Positions 1 through 42,600 of a stretch of 64,000 nucleotides of DNA are shown one piece after another. The notes under the pieces were generated by a model. The model saw only the letters and a program-made list of their open reading frames with translations. It was not told the origin of the DNA and did not search any database. Origin of the DNA: Ridgeia piscesae (taxonomy: Eukaryota; Annelida; Polychaeta; Sabellida; Siboglinidae); the NCBI GenBank assembly GCA_025642075.2, contig JAODUO010000561.1:165001-229000 (forward strand), in the 5' to 3' direction. Every line of letters begins with the position of its first letter. Position 1 is the first letter of the stretch. A program made the translations under genes and the position numbers.

Positions 1-1290
1 ATATAGCTGCCATCGTGTTATGCATTGTACCAACAATGTATTGCAAGACGAATGTTCTGGCACAATAAATATTCGCTAGCAAGCATCATGTCGTTTCACA
101 GTTACAAGGCAGTGCTACCAAACCGTTCTACAAACTAATCATATAAAATTAACCCAGCATTTCAGTTAGTTTCTAATTTTGGGTTCCTTTAGTTCATTAA
201 GAGTTCACAGGAAAGCATGCACGACACACGTACACGCACGCACGCACTCACATACGTACGCACGCACGCAGAAACAAGCAAACATCAGTGTCCAACAGTC
301 GCTTATGATTATGCCAATTTAACCGATGAAACATTTCCTCTGACAAATTGAATATTGACATGTCATAAAAAGAGCGTAAACCACATCTTGCCAACCATTT
401 CCACAACCTCCCGGCAACACTCCTGTGTGTGGTTGGCTTTGTACGACAACATGATATATCTGCACGCCGTGTCAAGTGCCAACTAGCGCACATGTGGCGA
501 GGTGGTCGGCAGACGTGTTATACCTATATCTACGTAAACGGTGCATGATGCTATCAACCGGTCAGGGGTCAGTCCATGCGTGTGTCCATCCCGCCGTCCA
601 CAGATGCACGCGGCAGCATCACTAACGTCTCTGGTAGGGCTGGTAGCTGTGCTGGTGTCGGTTCTCCTCACTACGACTCCTCTGCAACAAGACACCATCC
701 ATCAAACCATATCACACTTGGTCAATGGAATGGCCATCTTCAAATGGTCACTCACACAGTCCACACATCACTCTATAATGCCGCCATCTACAATGCCGCC
801 ACCCAACCCAGTGAGCGCGATCATATCGTAAAGACAAGTTGACGAACTCGGAAGTTGACGAGCACTCCGAGTTTACGACTGGTGAATGTATGCAACTGGG
901 TCAAGTTGGGGTTACGAAGTCGTATCCACCATACACACTAGGCGACGAAAATGCAGCATAACGTTACACAAAGCTATGCTATATTCCGTAGAAAGTTTAA
1001 AAGGTAATATTTCTAACTTGCATCGACACCCAAAACCTTTGGCGATTTCTTGTTGTGATAACGAATATTTTGCGTTTATTTCTGAAAGTTTGTTTCGCAG
1101 ATTTACTACACTTTGGTCGTGCTGATGGATACGCTATAAAAGTGTGTTACTAGTATTATTTATACAATCATATCGTCACAGTGAGTGTATATATTTAAGA
1201 CCTTCGGAAAACATAAGATGTGCGAGACGATTGGTGCATGTCTTACGAAGTGGTCCCGTGACGGTCAATCATGCTTAACGTCAATTCATA
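1..1290. other. Non-coding flank, no gene seen
   Basis: Mixed-composition sequence with a short ACGCACGC tract near 230-270. Short open frames lack any recognisable family. Confidence 0.5.
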
Positions 1291-1299
1291 CATATTGTC

Positions 1300-3560
1300 T
1301 CCCATGCACATGTCACGATCGTACACGACAATTCCTGTTACTGCAGCCACGCATCCACAGAAAGCTAGCGAGTGTTTCGCAACCGGTCACGCGTGACGTC
1401 GACCACCAGTTGTTTGCCAGCGAGCGACAACGTAAACGCGATAAACTGCGACATATTTGACGACAGCAGCCACTGCTTTGTGTCAAACGGCAGACACGCG
1501 ACACCTTTGACGACAGTCGTTCGCGTTTTGGTGACAGTAAATAGACAGGCGACTACATGTGAACAGAGGACGGGTGGAGAGATAAGCCGGTCTCGCTCCG
1601 AATGCTGCACCTGTGTCCACAAGCCGCTTTCAACCGGAGCTCGCGCGCACGGTCGCAGTTGACGCAACGCCAGCCACGCGTGACGAGTCTCTGTCAGACG
1701 GGACGACCTCCAAACAAGCACATCCTTAGTACGACAAACACGTGCCGCAATCTCTCGTCGAAACAGACCGTGTTGTGAGACCGAAACGGGACGTTCGCCT
1801 ATTGTAGACGTCTTAAATTCGATGGGCGGTTTTGTCAACAGACGATGTTACGACTCGACGACACTAACCAACCACAAGCGAATGTCTGTGCAACGTATTT
1901 GTTTTATCGACGGGAAAATGAATGCACAACAAATGCTTCTTACTGATATTATTTAACTCAACAGGAACCCGCGAAAACTGCTGGAATAGCGGATCTTCTG
2001 CTTAACATGACAACTAATATAAAACAGCCTAAATAAAAGTAATTTAAATAAATAAAAATAATCGTCTCGCTATGCCTCCAATGTAGCAGCAAAATACTAC
2101 GGACCCCTGCCGGCTTATAATCCTTTCTAGGCTACCCAGATTGATACTTTCGCGTATCAAATTCCCCAGCTGAACGACAACGCCGACAAAGATAGCGCCT
2201 CCGAAATCGCCGACGGACGTTCACGAGTCGGCGACCTGCGAACAGTCTCCACCAGCGTCGTGCCTCACCACAGGTAGTCGAATTGTCGCCGATTAAGCAA
2301 TCACCGCAGCGCTTTGATCATTGCCGACGACATCATTTAGTCGATACATACAGGTGTCGTGGAACACACCTGCGCGTGTTTCCGCCAGACCGCACGCGAG
2401 TGGAGGTGTGGGACCACAACGCCGCCACAGACGTACGCAGTGAACGCGTTCACAAAGAAGTCGGTCGGTTTATATGCACCGATTGCGCAATAATTATCAC
2501 CACAAAGCCGGGTTTAAGGCGCACAATGCGATAAAAATGTTGTCGAGCAATTACTTTCGTGGCTGTAATTGTTGTGCATAGTGTAATGTAAACTTGTAAA
2601 GTAGTATCACAATGGCTCGTTGTTGGTGAATACTTTAAGTAATAATAGTAAGAACGCGTTTATCTAATTGTAATTTTAAGGCGAAAGTCGGTGATGCTCT
2701 AGATACGTCAGGCCTTGTTTCGTTTTGTTGCCAAAACAAGTTGACATTAAACTATTGTTACTCTCACTATTTTCAAAAAGTTGGATTGAACGGATGTACA
2801 AAATAAATTTATTTGATTGCGTTCTACGGGTATCTTATAAGTTTACCGGTATACGCAGGTTCAAGATAATACTCATTTAACTGCAACGCAACATGCGTAT
2901 TGTGCCATAATCAATAGTTTTAACTTTATAGTTATATAGTCGTCGTCAGTAACGAACATAACGCCACACGTTCGACCACACTACTCGGGGCCACTCTACA
3001 AGGAAGAACACGCCGGATGCGGTGAGCTAAAGCCTCCTCTGCGACTCTTCCGGTTGACAGGGCACAACCGGCAGCACAAAGCTCGACGACAGACGAGAAC
3101 GGTTCACCATCCACAATCTGGGCACGGCTTGTGACGACGGATAATACTCCGGGCCCAGCCCACGCCGCCAGCCGCCAAGCACTCACAACTGCCGCGGGTG
3201 AAATTGAGCGCAAAGACCCGCCCGCCTTCTGTTAAACACTCCACTCGGTCGGTCGGCGAGAGAATCCGACGGCGATTAGCGGCGACAATTTGTCGGTCGC
3301 CACCGCCGCCGAGTGTGTGATGTCAATGAAGCGATGACAAGGTCGCGAAACACGCGGCGCAAAAACACGTCGACGTTTTTGCCAATTACCCGTGTTTTGC
3401 GACACCCCACCGACGGGGGCAGGGCGGGCGAGGCGCCGGCGCGAGAGAGCAGAGATCGTTCTGTCGTCTCACATGGCGCGGTATTGTCGGGTTCAACACA
3501 GATACCCCAGCAAGGTGCCTGATGCCTACTGGTCGATTTACTCGGAAAGGTTCCGAGCTG
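1300..3560. other. Three CpG-dense blocks of unknown nature
   Basis: Blocks at about 1300-1850, 2130-2500 and 2940-3560 are much richer in CG than the flanks (for example CACGCGTGACGTCGACCACC). No conserved exon was found. They may be promoter-associated or parts of an old, unmethylated or recently inserted element. Confidence 0.4.
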
Positions 3561-3989
3561 TTCGCAGCGCGTGTATGTTGAACGCGTACTTTAAGAGTTT
3601 CTTCAGGTCACTTGGCGTTGTATGGTTTGGTCGTTTCGACTATTGGTTATTCGTATCCATAATGAAAAACACGATTCCACCTATCAGGTATATCGAACAG
3701 GAACATGAAATATTTATTTTCCAAAAACAAATCCAAATATTACTATTACAAAACGATATAAAGCAATCAACAAGTCGTGAACACAAACAAAACCAAGCGA
3801 TGCATGAAAAGTAAATAAGTGATTTTGTTACGTATGAAAAAACGACAGTCAACACCCACATTCATGTTTGCCAAAATGTCAACGATAACATTAAGGTTAA
3901 CAATACATCAATGCAATTTACTAAGACCTCTATGAATATTAAAATATGTAACCTTTACTTGTATGTACAAAAATTACAAATATAATCTT

Positions 3990-4435
3990 ATCACTGCAAC
4001 TTTGAGCTAAGAGAACGCCGACTTTTATTCATAAATGTGGCACATAATAATAATTTATTCCCTAAACAAGCAATTTCCTGCATTGCAATCGGCGAGCTTT
4101 CTCTTTTGATTCTCCATGGGCCTGGAATAAACGGTGGTCCCAGTGTTTGTTCCCAATTTATCGGAAGGTTGGGCTGCCACTTCGACTTAGACAATCACTT
4201 ATAGACTGGTTGAAAACATATTGAATTATTATTTATTATTATTATTATACATGTAAATTAACAAACAATTATTAGAAATGAGATGAGGCATTTTATTTAA
4301 TATTAAGGTTTAGATACTGTTTTAATAACGTATTTAGATGTATTTTTTTAACTATTTTATTTATGTATTTTGTGAACGCTGCAAGTTAATTTCCCTTTTC
4401 GGGATAATAACGTTTTTTGTATTGTATTGTAATAC
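3990..4435 (+). mobile_element. Possible 3' end of a non-LTR element
   Basis: Ends with TTTCCCTTTTCGGGATAATA then ACG and TTTTTTGTATTGTATTGT, which resembles the AATAAAGTTTTATTGTATTG tails of non-LTR retrotransposons. No RT motif was seen upstream. Confidence 0.35.
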
Positions 4436-4731
4436 ACTGTACTACTATCGTTTAATCATATAAGTTAAATTGAAATCGTCTAATATAATTTTATTATCAT
4501 ATGTAGTAGTGATTTTATACGGATGATCCTCGGCATGGCACTTTACAATCTTTAGTAATCATAACAAATAATTTCGCCTGAAGTATTCTTTAAAAAAACA
4601 ATATGTCCAATTCACCTAACATGTTCACGGTAAGACTTTTGCACGGGGATTCTGGATTACTGCAGGGACATTTCGTGGACGGTAGTTTATGAATATGATA
4701 TCGTAATTGGTGGAAATCTGACACAAAACAA

Positions 4732-4773
4732 CTAGGACGGCGTCGTGATTGTCGCACTTGGTAAATCACTGGC
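4732..4773 (-). CDS. Candidate terminal exon of XRN2
   Basis: A pyrimidine-rich acceptor (ACCTTCTCCTCGCACTTTCGCAG) in the correct phase is followed by 13 codons, ASDLPSATITTPS, and TAG. Candidate AATAAA signals on the minus strand lie a few hundred bases downstream. The peptide has no family match that I recognise, so the true last exon could lie elsewhere or outside the window. Confidence 0.28.
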   Translation of the reverse strand, partial: ASDLPSATITTPS

Positions 4774-5035
4774 CTGCGAAAGTGCGAGGAGAAGGTGTCA
4801 AATCAATACAGGACCTGATCTCCAGGGACCTGCCGACTGCAACTGTTGTTCCCTTGTGAATAATTAGTTTAGTTAACGAGCACAGGTGTGTGTTGAGAGC
4901 AAGAGATGCACCTGACTGGCAGACAAAGGTAGCAATTGTTTTCTACCACCGTTTCTACTACTGCACACTTACGCAGGGCAACCAACTCACACGCACCAAT
5001 AATGTTACTAACACGACCAACAGATCTTATTAGTG

Positions 5036-5344
5036 TCGATATGTAACATATATATGTAACATATATATTAAATATATATAAATATATATTAATATATATA
5101 TGTAACATAAAAACATATATATTAACATATATATTTTTCACTGAAGAATATTTATATATGAAATTATTATATATGTAAAATTATAAATATAACAACGCAT
5201 GTAGCTATGTATTATTATTGACCGTTTACATGTAAAAATATATAAAGGGAAGAACTAAAAAATTTACAAAACGGATAATAAAATATACACGTACACATTA
5301 AAATTACGTATACACACATATATGCAGCATTCCGTACTGGCCTC

Positions 5345-5427
<83 letters not shown>
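5036..5427. repeat. AT-rich and AT/CA microsatellites
   Basis: ATATATGTAAC-type repeats to about 5200, then an AT tract at 5344-5366 followed by pure CA to 5427. Confidence 0.9.
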
Positions 5428-5428
<1 letters not shown>

Positions 5429-5724
5429 CATATACTTTTAACAGGTTATGATTATGTTTTAGCCAGCTGACAGGCAACTGTAGTGTGTAGTTAATTAATG
5501 GTAATTATTATGATGCCATGTAAAATTATCCAAAGACAAAGCTAACAACATCATCTAGCCTATGCTCAATTATTACAATTACACCTTACTTCACAAATAT
5601 ATAACAGAACAAAAAATATTACGCTGACACGGAACACCATAAAATCTGCCATGTATATATGAATCAATCGATTAATCAAGGTCCTGTCCTTAGTGTTTAG
5701 AGAGAATGAAGAGATGATACATAC

Positions 5725-36144
<30,420 letters not shown>

Positions 36145-36337
36145 GTTGGCGATTTAGTTGAGATCTGTAAGAAAACTGCTGTTTTGTTCTTTATTTTATT
36201 GTTCAGTTATTCCAACGAGCAACACCAAATTACGGAATAAGAACAATTTGTAACGATATATTTCATTGGTAGTTGGATGGATATTCACCAATGACAAGCG
36301 AGTTTACAAAACGTGTTCTTTCGCGTGCTCAGAAAAC
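36145..36337. promoter_or_regulatory. Bidirectional promoter between XRN2 and the HEAT-like gene
   Basis: Only 193 bp separate the two divergent start codons, so both 5' UTRs and the core promoters must overlap here unless non-coding first exons lie elsewhere. No TATA box is evident. The plus-strand start sits in AACATGGCGGAGC, resembling a YY1 site, a motif often found just downstream of TSSs of TATA-less genes. Confidence 0.7.
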
Positions 36338-36665
36338 ATGGCGGAGCAAACGGGGGTCCTCGAACTGTTGTGCAGTTCTGCTAAGATCAAACGTGATCGC
36401 GGAGCTATAGAATTGCACAATCATCTAAGAGAAACAGACAGCGAAGGTTTAAAACAACTGGAAAATTCGGTGCGTCTGTTGTTGCAAGATGCTGACGCGC
36501 CATGGGAGCGAAAACACGGGGCGTTGATGGGCTTCAAAGAACTTCTAGGGCTTGGCGTGACTGACGAGAACTTGCTGAAATGTTCCGATGAGTTTACTGG
36601 TGTAGCGAAAGAGTGTGCGCTCCACATGCTGGAAGATTCAGAATCCAGGGTCAGATTAGCCGCAG
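36338..36665 (+). CDS. HEAT-like gene exon 1
   Basis: 328 bp, donor GTATAT, ends in phase 1. Encodes MAEQTGVLELLCSSAKIKRD to EDSESRVRLAAG. Confidence 0.87.
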
Positions 36666-39600
36666 GTATATTTTGTGTGACGTCTTGTAGTAGCCATGGC
36701 ATATGCTTTAATTTTTGTTACGGACATTTAATTCGGACTGACAGTGACATCACGTCACAATAAATTTAGAAATCAATTTCAGTATCATAAAATATAACCG
36801 CATCCAGACACACTCTACTCTCATAATTATTATATCTTCTTCGCCTTTTCCCACTAGGTGGGGTCAGCGGCCCGAATTCTTGATTTCTAGAATGTTCTGT
36901 TCTGGGCATCCTCTGGGGTTATCCGCAGTTCCTGCATGTCCCTTCGGACGCAATCCATCCATCTCCCTCTTGGTCTTTTTCCTGGCACCATCATACCAAC
37001 AATTGCTGTTTTCTTACATTCTCTGCATGTTTCCATACCAGCATAGTCTCATTTCCCTGACTTTCTCTTGTATGCTATTCACTCCTAGCTTCTTTCTGAT
37101 GTCCACACTCTTTACTTTGTCTCTCAGTGTTACACCTTTAATTCTTCTCAACATCCTCATCTCCGTTTTCTTGAGAATCTGTTCCTCCTAACTGTCCAAC
37201 ATTCTGTTCCTTACAGAAGTACTGGTTTAATGACAGTCATGTAGAGCTTGATATTTAATTTCCTTGGCATTTTCTTGTCACTGATAACTCTGCATAGGTC
37301 ACATATGTATATATTCTTATTTCCGGATGACCTAAAACTTTTCAATCCTATTTATACCGATGAGAACTGTTATAACCTACAACAACTTCTTAACTCAGCA
37401 GAAAAATGGATAGATACATCACTTGAAATTTCATCCCCATAAATGTTGCCACATGTAAATTGGACATTCATCCAAAAATATGATAGCTACACAATGGATG
37501 GCAGTAAGTTCTAAAACAATTACTAAAACAGACACAGGAAAGGATATTGGAATAACTGTTGACTCATCATTTAACTTTGAGGCACTTATGTCGGAAACAA
37601 ATTAATAAAGCCAATTCTATGATTCAGGGATAATTCGATGCACTTTTGAATATCTAGATGACACTCATGATAGGTGTTTCTCTACTGTTTTTAAATCTCT
37701 TGCAGGACTAATTATATTGAATATGCTTATTTAATTAAACATAATAGTTCTTGAAAATATTCAGTGCCTAGCAACTAAATGAATTCCTGGATATAAAGAA
37801 CTAGAATATAAAGAACGCCTACAAAGATTAAACCTACCCACTGTTTCATACCACCGTCTTAGGGGTGACATGATAGAAATTTACAAAATACTAACATGAA
37901 ATATGATTCTGCAGTTACTTAGAACAGCTTTTATTACATTAAGGGAAACTTATTCAATAACTTGAGGACACAACCTAAACATATTTAAAGAAAGATGTCA
38001 ATTAAACATTAGAAAAAAATCATTAATATACTGAAGTACAGATGTATGGAATAGTCTGCCACAGTCTGTGCTAGACGCTCCATCAGTCCAACTATTTGAA
38101 GATAACTTAATAAATTATGGAAAAACCATCCTATAAGAACAGATTTACTGCACCACCTCTTTTATGGAATCACCTTCTGGCGCATGTGCCGTCTCAACAC
38201 AATGTTAAAGACAGAGCTGGCACAAGAGGCAGGAATGCCTAATACAAGCCAGAAAACGACCTGTAAGAACCTGTATATTACTTAATATTTCAAAACAACT
38301 TCAGGCTTTCAGTGCCCACATAAATTTCAGACCACCAAAGCAGTGCACCTTGTGTGTTTATTTCTCAAACACATCTGCAAAAGTAACTGCTACTCATTAA
38401 TTATTAATATAACAGAAGTAACTTGGCCATATAGAAGGCCAACTGAAACATATAAATAAAAAAATTACTACCCGGTAGACATATTTTTTACAGGTGAAGT
38501 GATGGGGATGCTGTGCAGACGTGTCGGTCCGTCCATCTATGAGGACACCAAAGATGTCATCATGCAGGGGGTCATTACTAACCTTGAGCGCCAGCCAATG
38601 ATTGAGCCATCGGCCAGTGGCCATGTTGACACAGAGAAGTTGGCTGAGAAACTGACGGGAAGCACCAGTGGCAGTGACGCTGATGGTAGCATTAGCCCAG
38701 GAACTTCACCAAGACGGGTATGCTGGTCATTTATTTACTACGTTGTCTTTGGGCCGAAGGTTCAATGGACTTATGGCATCTGTGTCCACTGTGTGCCATT
38801 AGCAGGGTCCGTACGGTCTTGATAAGCCTTGAATTTGACTGGGCCAAATTCAATGCGTTGAAATCCTTGAATTTTACAGACTGAAAAGTCTTGAATTTCG
38901 TTGTGGTCAATAAAATATTGTTTTGACTCGGCCGGAAAAGGAAAAGCCTATATGTACAAAATTATTTTTGTGCACATTGGGCAATCAGCATTTCATTGTG
39001 GTCGGTGCCATTGTTTTCTTAGTCGAGTAAAAAAATTAATGTCAATTTACTGTGCTTAAAAGTACATATGTCGTTAAAACAGTCTTGGATTTATGTTTCA
39101 GATAGCCTTGAAAAGTCTTGAATAGCCTTAAATTTCAAATGTCTCTTACTCTTGCATAGGCAGACATAAGGATACATAGTTCTGTATTACACAATCTATT
39201 TTTATTTGATTGAATTTTTCTAAGCGCACCTCAGGGTCTTCCAAAATCGACATGTTCACATTTGACCTGGACAATCTGGGAAACAGTACTTTGTGTATTC
39301 AGACTGCACCATCTGTGGAGGCTAGGAGGCATTGTGCTAACTGATAAATGTGAGACTGTCCCATGTGAGACTGTCCCACTGCCATGCACTAATTGGGCAT
39401 CCATTTGTGGAAGGCTGCTTCTGCAGGTTTTAATTAAGCAGTATCATCAAAACTGTTGAGTTTATTTTAATGTTTATATAATTGTCTTTTAAATCGTGTG
39501 ACTATGATATATTGTCACCTGTAAGTGCCAAACATAAACTTACTATTCTGAACAAATACAGAATAAAATATCATACACTTTATTGATATTGACTACATTG

Positions 39601-42600
39601 TGATCACTGGGCTGGTTGGTTAGAGAGGAAGTAGGTACTCTATCTTCACTTAAGACTACTAATGACCAGTCCAGTCACTGTTCAGTCAATTTGGATGTGT
39701 TTCTGGTCATCTCATATGAGCAACCAGAGAAAACCGATTTGGTGATTACAGTGAAGAGAGTAGGCAGTGACTATGATTCACCAAAACACATTTTATTCAC
39801 AAACTCAAGCAGTTCGGGGCCTCTTTGCTCATTTTTCATAGTTGCTGTTATGATAGCAAGAATTTTGAAGGATACGTTTTTCTTTGAAAATCTCCTTGAA
39901 AATTCAAGCTCAGAGGCATAACAAACAAGTCATGTGGTTTAATCATAAAGGCGTTATTTGAGCATGGAACTGCCAAGAAATTATGGTGGAAAAGTAATTT
40001 AAAACAAATATGTTTTGAGTTTGTTTACAAACGGTGGCTGTAATTTCAGAAGATTTAATTGTAATGTGTATCTGATCACTGGACGTTAGATGTGCTCTGA
40101 TTTGATTGTTACAATGTTGCAGCGTCTGAGCAGTACGAGTGCAGAGGAAATATTCCACGACACGGCCGGCTGGAAGTCCCTGGAGACGTGGATGAAGTGA
40201 GTCTGAATAAAGGCTTGTCCTTTTTCCATTGACAAAGGCATCCATCTTGATAGTAGAAGGCACTGGATTTATTGTTGCTATTTTCATGTGGCATGTTACA
40301 ATAAGGTACCAATAATGTTACCACGTTAGTTGTTGAATGTTGTTTTTGTTATGTGATACCCAATATCGATATTGCCGAAAAATTATTCATGTATTTAGAC
40401 AGCATGCATATAATAAAATTCTTGAATTTGTGTAAATGTGGTCAATTATAAATGTCTATTGGGTTTTACATTTTAAGCAAAAACCAGTGTTCAGTAATTG
40501 TCGAAGGATGATTTTTACTTGTCCCTAAATGTTTAGGTCTAAAACCAGTTAATGAATCATCTTATTCTTGATGTTGCATATTATGGAAGACTGCTAAAGT
40601 AAAGTGCTGTCATTCGCAAAACATTAATTTGTAGACTAAATGTGAATGACTTCGAAAACCGATATAATTTACCTCGGTACACAAATCTCAAAGACACAAA
40701 CATTGAGGTTACCTGTTTAATCTCATCCCCCCAGGTGTCTCCAGGCAGTGATCAATGGCTGTGGCACAAACTTCAACCGGTTTGTCACTCAGGAGCTCCT
40801 AGATCTCATCTTCCAAACGCTCTCACACACCAACAGATTCGTGCGTGAGACTGGCTACTACGTCTGTGGCTCACTCGTCGGCTGCAACTACTCAGAAAGT
40901 GGGTTGAGACCCCCGTATGATTACACATTTAATTGGATGAATGTTGCACCATGGACATATTTGTCAAAAGACAGAGCTGGAACAGTATTCAGTATCCGGT
41001 GTATTTTTGTGATGGAGGAATATGTATCATTTGGTGGAATTACATTTTTACTAGCGTGAACTTTATTATATCTGCCTAGCAGTTTTTTGAGCGAGTTTGT
41101 TTTGTGAATTTATTTGATATGTGGATATGTTAGTTGTCATTTTCATAGTTCGGTCAGAAAATATAAGATCGCCAAAATTAATGGTCGTCATCATGCGATT
41201 TATTGTTTTTATGGCATTATGCGCGTCTGTGCTCCGTTAGTCATGCGTTTAATGAGAGTTCGTTGCGACATTTAGGTTTAACAAAAGAAACTCGTGTTAG
41301 TTTCCATGCAGTACTATGAAACAGAACTGCTTGATACAGGACTCACAAAATTGAAGTACACTTTGCTCTGAAAATAACTGAACCATAAATACTGATGTCT
41401 GTTTACAGGAACAGCTGTGCTATTAAGAAATAGAACAGAATCACATGGACAAGTATTCAATTTTTGAATGTTGTTATCGCAGTTGTTGCTTGGTAGTTTG
41501 GTTTTATGAACAATGTGATCAGTACAGCTGCAGCGAGTGTGACCCCCCCTGTTGTAGGTGGAGAGGTACTTCTTCCTCCAGAGGAGAATGCCATCTACCA
41601 ACTAGGAGATCAGTTCTCTAAGTGGCTCGGCACAGGACTTGCTGATAACTGGAGCCAGGTGGGAATGCAGTGTCTTTGTATTGGTGCTTTCTTAGTAGTA
41701 TGCACATGCAAATGCACGTGTGTCAGGAATAGCTGTGAGCTCCAGTTTCTGCTCTGCTTAGTCCATTATTTTGGCCCGAGGGTTGCGACTGGTGTCTTCA
41801 GGCAGGTCACTAACCCTTTAGAGCTCAGGCTCTCTTAGCTTTAGATCTCTTGGAAGCCATCGATTTTGTGAGTGTTTCGTCATTGTCGGATGTGTTTAAG
41901 TTGATTTACACTTCTTAACTTGCTGTTATATCCACATAGTTAGCAGGGCTTTATGCAGGACCAAATTACTGCCAGTCACACATGTGCCAGTTTACAAACT
42001 TTAAAATGTGTCTGATGATCCGAAATGGACTACAAACACACATGTGACACCATTAACACTCACTTCTAAGGCATAACTGACAATATCTGGTTTTGGAAGA
42101 CCTTTTTTGTTCCTTCATTTTTTTACCTGTCCACTCATATTTCTACCTGTCCATAACAGGTTTTACCCATCTAAATGACAGGTGGTCAGGTCTCTTGCAT
42201 AAAGCTATGATAGTTGGTGACAACTGGTGTGGTTTACTGATTGGTAATTTGGTATATAATATGCCTCAAAGCTAGCTTTCTGCAAGTGTGAATGAAGTAG
42301 TGATTGTATACTGATCTGTCCACAGGTGCGGCTGGCTGCATCAGTCGCCACAAGACAGTTCCTCCTTGGACTGTCAGAGGGCGACAGATTCAAGTTCTAC
42401 AACGATCTCCTTCCACCCCTTTGTCTCAACAGGTCAGTCTACACTCTACGTGTCACTGTCTCACTTGTCCACTTGTTAATATAGAGAGCAGTTTTTAGTG
42501 TTCTTTTTATGCATGGTATATATACATATATACATATGTGTGTGTCATTGCAGCTTTGCGTCTGATGGTAAGTACGATAAATATCAATTCAGAGCCAAAC

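Noticed and set aside
5438..5486. Alternative terminal XRN2 exon reading LPVSWLKHNHNLLK
   Set aside because: The acceptor is plausible, but the frame runs straight into the CA repeat without a believable end.
36266..36337. Upstream in-frame ATG of the HEAT-like gene
   Set aside because: It would add 24 residues of unconserved look (MVVGWIFTNDKR) inside the short shared promoter; the ATGGCGGAG start has better context.
42554..42567. A possible 14-nt microexon flanked by TTGCAG and GTAAGT
   Set aside because: Including it breaks the frame between exons 6 and 7 of the HEAT-like gene, while direct joining gives LNRYYVAEGVRIY in phase.
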